Assembly (NCBI GenBank): GCA_019454045.1
Contig: SKCR01026819.1
Span: forward strand, 21,702-85,701
DNA: 64,000 nt
Origin: Zanthoxylum bungeanum
Taxonomy: Eukaryota; Streptophyta; Magnoliopsida; Sapindales; Rutaceae
Direction of reading: 5' to 3'
The position numbers and the translations under genes were made by a program. Below the pieces are notes generated by a model, which saw nothing but the letters and a program-made list of their open reading frames with translations, ran no database searches and was not told the DNA's origin. Below, piece by piece: positions 56,019 to 64,000 of the stretch (within the stretch, counting starts at the first letter, position 1; each line of letters starts with the position of its first letter).

Positions 56019-57319
56019 ATGGTATCAGAGCGGTTATTAAGCATGAAATTGAATTTAGGGTTCTTGAACTTTAATTTGGGTATTTTTGATTTGAACATGA
56101 TTTAGGCAAATTGTTTGTTTGAGCATGCTTATAATATGTTAACTTTGAGTTGTGCATGATCAATTTGAAGAAAAATAAATTGGATTAATTTTCCCAAATT
56201 TGAGGCTTGGCCGAATATGGTTAGAACCCTAGCTCTTGGTGATTTTTGAATTTTAGACAATTGGATATGTTTAAAATGCATGGGATATATTAGTTTGTGA
56301 TTTAATTGGATTGAAATCAAAATTGATATAAAAGTCTCCAAATTGCCGAGAGCCTTAGGAAGCATGTTGGGATTGATTTTGCTTCAATTTGTGTTGGACA
56401 TAAATTGGTTAATTAAAGCATGATTAATTGGTTAAATTGGTATTTTGGAAATGTTGATTTAAATAATTAATTATGACTAATACATTTTAATTGATTAAAT
56501 TATGATATTTGGAATATTGGAATTTAATTAGTTGGGCTTAAATTTGGAATTTGGGCTAATAAAGTTGTATTTGGGCTTAATGGGCTTGGTTGGGCCAAGT
56601 TTGGTTTAGATAATTAATTGGTTGCCAATTACGCGAAAAACCCTCAACAAATATTAAGCGTTTTCCTTCCATTGAATGATTCATTCTCAAGATCCAAGAT
56701 TGGCACTGGTTTGTTGGCCAAAGTCAAGACCTTTGTCCATCGCGGATGTGTTTGAATCATGAAGGCTTTTTTCCATATCGCATGTCTTGTCCAAGTTGTG
56801 ATTTGTTGGCCAAAGTCAAGATCACTTCTTGTCCATCGACATCGATTACGAAGCTTTCCAAAGTCAATGTGTCCCGCTTAACTGGAATCATTAAGTTTGT
56901 TGTGCCAAAGCCAATGCTTAGTTGATTCAGAGGAAAAAGGTTAGGGAATATATCAGATATATTGGCATATATTAGATATATGTTTCAGACTTGGATGTCC
57001 ACCTACTGGATTTAGGAATTGGATGAGATCCAATTGATCTTAGAGATCTACTTAGTTAAATATCATACAGCTTGTTGGCCAAAGTCAAGGTTGTGTGTTA
57101 TTTAACGGGATCCTAGCCCACTAGGAAACTAGGTTTCCCGAGTACTCAACAGATGGTTAGAGGCTCGCCGAAAAATAGTGGGATGCAAGTATTAAATTTG
57201 CAATTTCGTTTAGATACTTGCCAATACGCGCTCATTTCAATTTTCCGTCATTACATTAATATATTAGTTGGACTAATATTTAATTGTTGTTTTAATTAAA
57301 CAGTTGGACTGTATTCAAA
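56019..57319 (+). mobile_element. Second, partial interior of the Copia tandem
   Basis: Matches 48974-50277 closely (primer site plus leader) and stops in the leader before gag at 57319. Two clean dyads at 56947-56963 and 56966-56982. Confidence 0.88.
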
Positions 57320-57977
57320 ATTTATATCCTAATTGGGTTTTTAAATAAAAGCGCTTGTATTTAATTATTAGCTAATTTTCATATAATTATAATAAGATAT
57401 TAAATATGAAAACAAACATGGCATTCATACTTAAAATATTTAGATCTATTTGGTAATTAGTCAAACTTAGATCTATCCAGCATTCAAGAAAAAACAAATG
57501 CCATCATAAAATATTGCTCCAAAAACTATCATTATACAATTAATTATTTCCTGCCTGCCATATAAAGACTAATTTTTTTTCTTCATATAATCAATTAAAT
57601 ATGGCTAAATAATCATAGAAAAATTAAAAAGAAATCACAAATTTCGGTTATGAAAAACTTTATAATATTATTTACGTAAATATAATACAATACACAATGT
57701 ATAATTTATTCAAATTCGGTCATCAGAGGTCCAATTTTAAAACTACTATTTGTTGTTTGATTTGAGTTTGTGTTTAATATGTTTAAAATTTAAAATTAGG
57801 TTGCACTTGTAATTCTTAATTAAAAAATTATTTATTATATAATTATATATTATTATATAGGACATAATGTCAAACAATCATATATCCAAGTCTAAAAAAC
57901 TCTTATTTAATTCTTTGCCAGAATAAAAGATGGCCAATGATCAAATGTCTTCATGTAATATTATTGATGCCTCAAGT
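57320..57977. other. AT-rich intergenic DNA, nothing recognised
   Basis: No frame, repeat or element end identified between the Copia break and the next LTR. Confidence 0.5.
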
Positions 57978-58510
57978 TGTCCTAAATAGATGGTGTTTAT
58001 TTACCGGGAATGTGTTCCTTAATGAGAAAGGATATGATCCTTTGACTTGAAAGGGTTTTTTTTGTGTATTTTGATATATGGGTGTCTTTATAAAGGCAAC
58101 TCTTCATGTTCATAAAAAGAGTTATTGGGTTCTCAATTTTCATCGATTCACATCCATCTTCTTCTTCACATATCCTTAGGCATATTAGAGAGTTTAAGGT
58201 CTTCACATATAAAAGAGAGTTTCCACCATTTGTTCCTAATTCAAGTTCTTGAAAAAATGAGTGTCATTTTTACAAGAAACAACCAAATATCCTGGGGGAA
58301 CGTTCACCACAAGAGATTTGTAGTGCACCGAGACGGGGCTAATAAGTTCTTAAGGATATAGGTTTTCTCGACTTGATTTAAAGTCATCACCTTCTACAAT
58401 ACTTTTCCAGGTTTTTTCTAACTATTTGTGTTTATGTTCGATTAATGGTTTGCATGTTTGTTATTTAATGATTTTGATTGAATAATGCATGTTAAAAGAG
58501 ATAAACGACA
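57978..58510 (+). repeat. 5' LTR of Copia copy 3 (right edge uncertain)
   Basis: Start set by alignment with 63852 (TGT...TAAATAGATGG; about 10 bp are missing here). TATAAAG at 58089-58095. I could not find a TGGTATCAGAGC-type primer site, so the end is a guess from the loss of LTR-like sequence. Confidence 0.55.
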
Positions 58511-59289
58511 CATCTCGCCCAACAATCTTAAGAACGTATTAATTTATATGTGTTGTTGCCTCTGATCTATGCATGTGTTATTCTTATTTCCTCTGGAAAA
58601 TACGTAAGGGTCAGTGTTCCGTATTTTTGTTCGAACATTGTGACGAACGTCACACAAACGTAAGCTCTCTAGAAAGATTCGTTCGAACGTGTTATCAAAC
58701 GCTAACACAAACGTGAACTCTCTGAAAAGAATCGTTCAAACGGTTGAAAAAACGTGACACTAATGCAAGTCATATCTGGAACTTTATCAGATTTGAATTA
58801 ATTTGGAATAGTAACATACATTAATTCACAGACTTAGATTAATCAATTAATTCACAGATTTTGATAAATCATATATTAACTTGCTAATTGTCATATGATA
58901 TACACATACTTTATTTATGGAATTTGGTAAGATAGACATAAGTTAAATATATGCATAGTGTAATATTAACTTAGTAAAAATCATATACAAAAAAATTGAA
59001 AACTACTTCAAGGACTTGTGTGATATTTAACATACTTCAAGTACTTGTTACTATTCTACCAAGTTTACAAATTTTTTTGTTATCTAAAATCAAGAACTTG
59101 TGTTATCTTACCAAATTCTTAGTGTAACACATAATATTTAACTAAAATCTATATTACCAAGTTTACAAATTTTTTAAGTGGATTCTTAGTGTAACACATA
59201 AATAGGATCATAAAGTTGATCTTTGTGTGATTTGTCTTGTGTAGACTTTTTGGCAATTATTTCATTTCCAGTTACACATGCTTGTGGAA
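58511..59289. other. LTR end/leader of Copia copy 3
   Basis: AT-rich, no gene. Near 58640-58745 a 53-bp-spaced duplicated block shares CACAAACGT(A/G)A(G/A)CTCTCT and ATCGTTC(G/A)AACG words. Confidence 0.5.
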
Positions 59290-60110
59290 ATATCACAGTG
59301 CTAATCACTCATTGAGGGGAACCAGATAAGTTTAATGGAACGAACTTCAAACAGTGGCAGAGTAAAATGTTATTCTACCTAACCACACTACAATTAGCTA
59401 AATATCTCAAAGAAACTCCTCTAGGTCCTGTGGAGGGAGAGACTGAAGCAGCTTGGTAACTGCGAGTTGAGGCATAGTCGCAAGATGACTTCTTGTGCAA
59501 GAACTACCTCTTGGACGGTCTTGACAATACCATGTACAATGTGTACCAAAGCATGACTTCTGCAAAGAAACTATGGAATTCTCTTGAGAAGAAGTATAAA
59601 AAAGAAGATGTCAGACAAAATACATTTGTTTTTGGTAGGTTCCTGGACTACAAAATGGTAGATTCAAGGACGGTAATATCTCAGTTGGGTTAACTATAGT
59701 TGATCATTCATGAAATACTAGATGAATGAATAAAACTCTATGAGACGTTTCAAGTTTCCATAATCATTAAACAATTACCTCCATCTTGGAAAGACTTCAG
59801 GAGTTATCTGAAACACAAAAAGAAAAAGAAGAGTCTTAAAGATTTAGGAGTTTGATTGAGAATTGAAGAGGACAACATGAAGTCCGAGGGCTAGCTACAA
59901 GACCATAAAGTATAAGGCCAACATCATTAAGGGTGGAAAAGGTAGCAAAAATAGAAAGAACAGCAGAGCTTATTCTTCTCAATGAAATAAGAAGTTCAAG
60001 GGGAAGCGTTACGTCTATGGAAAAAGTGGTCACATGGCAAATGATTGTAGAAACAAGAAGTCTCAAGATAAGGGCTAGAAAAAAATGAAGCCCATCTCGT
60101 TGAAGATGAG
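59290..60110 (+). pseudogene. Copia copy 3 gag
   Basis: Pieces read FNGTNFKQWQSKMLFYLTT, then an open 66-codon stretch at 59493-59693 (NYLLDGLDNTMYNVYQSM, KKLWNSLEKKYKKED, GRFLDYKMVDSRTV), then PPSWKDFRSYLKHK and LRIEEDN. These are standard plant Copia gag motifs. The zinc knuckle near 60005-60055 reads RYVYGKSGHMANDC: both leading cysteines are replaced (Arg and Tyr), so it could not bind zinc. Several stops (for example after TEAAW and SQLG) break the frame. Confidence 0.8.
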
Positions 60111-60129
60111 ATGATGACTAATGAGATCT

Positions 60130-61521
60130 CAAAGTTGAACTTCTCAGTAGTTGTAACTGAAGCCAACTTGATTGGAAATCCGAGGGAATTGAGGATAGAC
60201 ACCGGAGCCACTCGCCACGTATGTGTTGATAGTATGATGTTTTCAACATATCAAAAGGTTGGAAATTGAGATCAATTGACCATGGGAAATTCTTCCACTT
60301 CCAAAGTGGTTGGACAAGGCACAATGGTTCTGAAGATGACATCTGGAAAAGATCTAACATTGAGAAATATGCTGCACGTTCCAGACATTATGAAGAATCT
60401 AGATTCGAGATGCCTTCTTAACAATAATGGCTTTAAGTTAGTTTTTTCTGACAAGTTTGTATTGAACAAAAATGATGTCTATATGGGAAAATGATACCTC
60501 ACTAGGGCCTATTCAAATTTAATATAATGACTATCAACCGACACAGTGCTAGCTTCATCTTCTGCTTATATTATTGAGTCACGAAAAATATATGGCATGG
60601 TAGGTTAGTGCATATTAATTATGATACAATGCATAAATTAATTAACATAGACCTTATACCTAGTTTTATAATTAATAACCAACAAAAATGTGAAGCATGT
60701 GTTGAAGCGAAAATGAATAGAACACCATTTCATTTCATAGAACGAAGCTTTCAACCGTTGGAACTCATTCACACTGATGTGTGTGATATGAATATTGTGT
60801 AAACAATAGGCGGTAAAGGTACTATGATAGCACAAGATTTTGTTATGTATATTTGCTGAGAAGCAAAGATGAAGTTATTAAGAGCTTTATACACTATAAC
60901 AACGAAGTTAAAAATCGACTTGGCAAGAAAATCAAAAGAAATAGGAGTGATAAAGGAGGTGAATTTTTGTCACCATTCGGTGAATACTATTCCAACAATG
61001 GAATTATTCACGAAACTACTACTCCTTATTCACCTCAACAAAACGGGATTCCAGAACGCAAAAAATGAAACTTTGAAGGAAATGATGAATGTCTTGTTGA
61101 CAAGCTTTGGATTACTCCATAACTTATGGGGGAAGCCTTGCTTTCCGCCAACTACGTTATAAATAAACTACCTCATAAAAGATTGGACAAGACACTTTAT
61201 GAATTGTGGAAATGTCAAGCACCTTCTTACAAATACCTGAAAGTGTGGGTGTGTCTCACCAAAGTTATGGTACATAAACCTAAGAAGGTTAAAATAGGAC
61301 CAAAAACTATTGACTCTATATTCATTGAATATGCTCACAATAGTAACACGTATCGATTCTTGGTTCATAAATATGATATTCCTGACGTCAATCCAAACAT
61401 GATGATTGATTCAAGAAATACGGCATTCTTTGAAAAGATATTTCCTTGTAAAGAAAAAAAAAGAGTGGAGTCTCTCAAAATAACCATTGACACTGTTACA
61501 AGTAGTGATCAAGTTAACTAA
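60130..61521 (+). pseudogene. Copia copy 3 protease and integrase
   Basis: Protease: LRIDTGATRHVC near 60190. GAG-pre-integrase: HINYDTMHKLI...CEACVEAKMNRTPF at about 60608-60720. Integrase core: Asp in HTDVCD, Asp in RSDKGGEF (60853-61068 frame), Glu in NGIPERKK. An open 131-codon frame at 61126-61521 (ALLSANYVINKLPHKRLDKTLYE...) carries the integrase C-terminal part. A frameshift lies near 61065 and stops near 60500-60600 and 60800. The DDE residues are still there but are spread over three frames. Confidence 0.8.
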
Positions 61522-62790
61522 GAATCAGATAAACATGAAAATATTGAGGAAAATGACCTTAGACGTAGCAAGAAAGCAAGAACGTTTGAGTCATTTGTAC
61601 TTGATTTTCTAACATACTTATTAGAAAATGAGCCTCAAAGCTATAGAGAAGCAATGTCTTCTTCAGATGCTCCTTTGTGGAAATATGCTACAAATAGTGA
61701 GATTGATTCAATCCTTCAAAATCATAAATGTCTTCTTCAGATGCTCCTTTGTGGAAATATGCTATAAATAGTGAGATTGATTCAATCCTTCAAAATCATA
61801 CTTGGGAGTTGGTTGATCTTCCTCCAAGTTGTAACCCGTTGGGCTACAAATGGAAGATGAAATCGGATGGATCAATAGATAACTACAAGGTAAGACTTGT
61901 CATAAAGGATTATAGACAAAAAGAATGTATTGATAACTTTGATACATATTCACCAATGACTCGTATCACTTCAATAAGAATGCTTGTAGCCATAGCAGCT
62001 ATATTTGGTCTTGAAATACATCAAATGGATGTAAATACGGCATTATTAAATTGTGAATTAGATGAGGAGATTTACATGAAACAACCAGAAGGTTTTAATG
62101 TTCCTTGACAATAACAGAAAGTGTGAAAAATTGTGAAATCCTTGTACGGATTAAAACAAGCACCTAAACAATGGTAAGAAAATTTTGACAAAGAAATATT
62201 ATCAAGTGGATTTAAAATCAATGAATGAAATAAGTGTGTATCACTAAATCAACTCAAAAGAGATATGTCATTATGTGTCTCTATATAAAAGATATGCTGA
62301 TAATTTGTAGTAATCATGAGATGATTCAGTCTACCTAGAAAACATTAACCAATAAATTGATATGAAAGATTTAGGAGCGGCTGATGTGATTCTGTGAATT
62401 AAAATTTCTAGAACATCCGAGGAAACATATTATCTCAAGTTCATTATGGTGAGAAAATACTTGAGAAATATATTAAATGAGATCTAAATATAGCTAGAAC
62501 TTATGTGGATCTAACTCTTCATATGTGAAAGAATACTGATTCGAGCGTATCGTAATTAGAATATTCAAGAATCATCGGAAGTCTAATATATCTCACAAAT
62601 TAAACACAACCAGATATCGCTCAAGCTGTAAACAAACTTAGTATATCTACGAGTAATCCATGACATTACTAGAAAACCATAGTAAAATATTTGAGGTATC
62701 TAAGAGAAAATTTAAAACATGGTCTGTACTATACGAGATATCGTATTATTCTAGAGAGATACAGCGATGCTAACTAAATATCTGAAACGG
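61522..62790 (+). pseudogene. Copia copy 3 reverse transcriptase with 74-bp duplication
   Basis: Sequence 61654-61727 is repeated at 61728-61801 (ATGTCTTCTTCAGATGCTCC...), a 74-bp tandem duplication that shifts the frame at the start of RT. Downstream, 61728-62108 is open: HTWELVDLPPSCNPLGYKWK, YKVRLVIKDYRQKECIDNFD, FGLEIHQMDVNTALLN and EEIYMKQPEGF, all Copia RT. After TGA at 62106-62108 come SLYGLKQAPKQW and more decayed RT with many stops. Confidence 0.85.
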
Positions 62791-63230
62791 TGGATTTCAA
62801 ATCCATGAGTGGATTTTTTTTCACACTTGATGGTGCAGCCATGTCATGGAAATCCTCGAGTCAAACGTGTATTGCCCGGTCTACTATAGAGTCTGAGTTC
62901 ATAGCATTAGATAAAGCAGCGGAAGAAGTAGAGTGGCTTCGAAATTTCTTAGTGGATATTCCAAACTAGCCTAAACCAGTGACAGCTTTAAGCATACATT
63001 GTGATAGTCAATCGGCTATTAGAAGAGTCCAAAATATAAAATATAATGGTAAGTCTTGATAAATATGTTGAAAACACAATACCATAAGGTAACTATTCTC
63101 AAACGACATAATTTCAATTGATTTATGTTGAGTCAAAGAAAAACCTAACGGATCCACTTACTAAAGATTTACCTAGCGGGAAAATTGAGAAGTCATTGAG
63201 GGGAATGGGCTTGAAGCCTATAAATTAAGA
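62791..63230 (+). pseudogene. Copia copy 3 RNase H and pol C-terminus
   Basis: [41 protein letters not shown] and IHCDSQSAI are the Copia RNase H motifs, readable in one frame at about 62815-63025 apart from one stop. Further on come NLTDPLTKDLPSGKIEKS and the usual pol end GMGLKPIN with its stop near 63228. Confidence 0.8.
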
Positions 63231-63851
63231 ATTCTCATTACGGAAACCTAAACTATTTAACTGGACATCCCAAGATCTAGGTTCAAAAGAGACAATTGAA
63301 ACTTTGTGCAATTCAAACCAAGCACTGCAGAGTTTTATACTCTTTCCTATTCTTGTGATAACACAGAGTGTTGTCTGTCAAAGTTAGGTTAAGTTTAGGC
63401 ATTTAATGATCACTATATTAATAGAAGAGTCCTAATAGGAATAAAGACATAATACTTTTTATAGTAGATCACCTATTTTCATTTTTTATTCATTTATTTA
63501 TTCTTTAGATTAATATTTCAAGTAAGAAGTGAGACTGCTTCCATGAGATTTTTTTAACAAAAAAATGATGGATTCCCTAAAGTACTTGATAAAGCCATAA
63601 CCGATGTTCATGGTCGAATTGAACGCAACCATAGAATAGGAAATGGTCGAAGTGAAGATGTGTGATGGTTATTGTCTTGGTTTACACCAATGGCGGAACA
63701 GTTTAAGATTATGGATCACTGGTTTATCAAGTAAATCCGATAATCATTCACTAGGAAAGGTTCAAGGCGAAAGCTACATATTCCAATACAGCTTTATTAT
63801 AAAGAAACTCTCTTAAGTGTCTGCATTGATAATTAGAAAATTGTGGGGGAT
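63231..63851 (+). other. 3' untranslated region of Copia copy 3
   Basis: No gene. Ends in TTGTGGGGGAT, the polypurine tract. Confidence 0.6.
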
Positions 63852-64000
63852 TGTAGGAAATTTTCTAAATAGATGGTGTATATTTATAGGGAATGTATTC
63901 CTTAATGAGAAAGAACATGACCATTTGGCTTGAAAATATTCCTTGGAGGGATATGACCCTAAAAGGAATGTGAATTTTGACATAGGGGTGCCTTTACAAA
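63852..64000 (+). repeat. 3' LTR of Copia copy 3 (truncated by window)
   Basis: TGTAGGAAAT start, similar to 57978-58098. It has extra sequence around 63950 not found in the 5' LTR. Confidence 0.8.

Larger units (their letters stand above)
46998..57319 (+). mobile_element. Copia retrotransposon, LTR-internal-LTR-internal tandem (copy 2)
   Basis: LTR 46998-48973, interior 48974-54045, LTR 54046-56018, then a second interior that repeats 48974 onward and stops at 57319. The primer word TGGTATCA(G/T)AGC follows both LTRs, and AAGTGGGAGAT is the polypurine tract before the second. Same family as 7669-13466. The shared middle LTR is what unequal recombination between LTRs of two elements would leave. 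Confidence 0.9.
57978..64000 (+). mobile_element. Copia retrotransposon, second family, decayed (copy 3)
   Basis: Starts with an LTR whose first about 120 bp (TAAATAGATGGTGT, CCTTAATGAGAAAG, TTTATAAAG) recur at 63852-64000 after a TTGTGGGGGAT polypurine tract. Between lie gag, protease, integrase, RT and RNase H in Copia order. The family differs from the 7669/46998 copies in LTR and protein sequence. The 3' LTR continues past the window. Confidence 0.85.

Overview
This is nuclear DNA from a flowering plant, most likely a eudicot. It has intron-bearing genes, long AT-rich intergenic stretches, tRNA-primed LTR retrotransposons of the plant Athila, Tat and Copia lineages, and a seed/phloem sugar gene. 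I see no bacterial, CRISPR, rRNA or tRNA gene. The species cannot be fixed from the sequence alone.

Layout. 1-7668: a minus-strand, deletion-derived Athila-like element (3' LTR cut by the window edge) inserted into a minus-strand Copia element (7669-13466). 13467-20829: a host island with a (TA)n tract, a 1.4-kb TIR transposon with TTA duplication (14435-15830), the complete four-exon stachyose synthase gene on the minus strand (16437-19378), its promoter, and a decayed direct duplication. 20830-45965: a nested stack. An Athila-like LTR (20830-20836, resuming at 43388) was hit 7 bp from its end by a complete Tat-lineage Gypsy element (20837-43387, TSD ATGAG). That element's 112-bp tandem array was in turn hit by an 11.2-kb minus-strand gag-only element with 3.6-kb LTRs (30195-41396, TSD GACAT). 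45966-46997: remnant of a second short-gag Athila-like element on the minus strand. 46998-57319: a plus-strand Copia in an LTR-internal-LTR-internal tandem, the same family as at 7669-13466. 57320-57977: featureless intergenic DNA. 57978-64000: a third, unrelated decayed Copia, whose 3' LTR runs off the window.

The only intact host gene is stachyose synthase, which transfers galactose from galactinol to raffinose. Every retrotransposon polyprotein carries stops, frameshifts or lost catalytic/zinc residues, so none looks autonomous now. The Tat element carries its own antisense, apparently spliced gene with a TATA box. The Athila-like element carries a 344-residue open frame where an env-like gene would sit.

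Most unusual signals: (i) a ladder of about ten perfect or near-perfect inverted repeats, nearly all with exactly a 3-nt spacer, filling about 315 bp of the Copia LTR and conserved in three LTR copies, with more of the same in that family's leader; (ii) about 18 ACGT-core (G-box/CRE-like) sites packed into about 490 bp upstream of the Athila-like LTR TATA box; (iii) the antisense gene of the Tat element; (iv) two clean nested insertions with exact target-site duplications.
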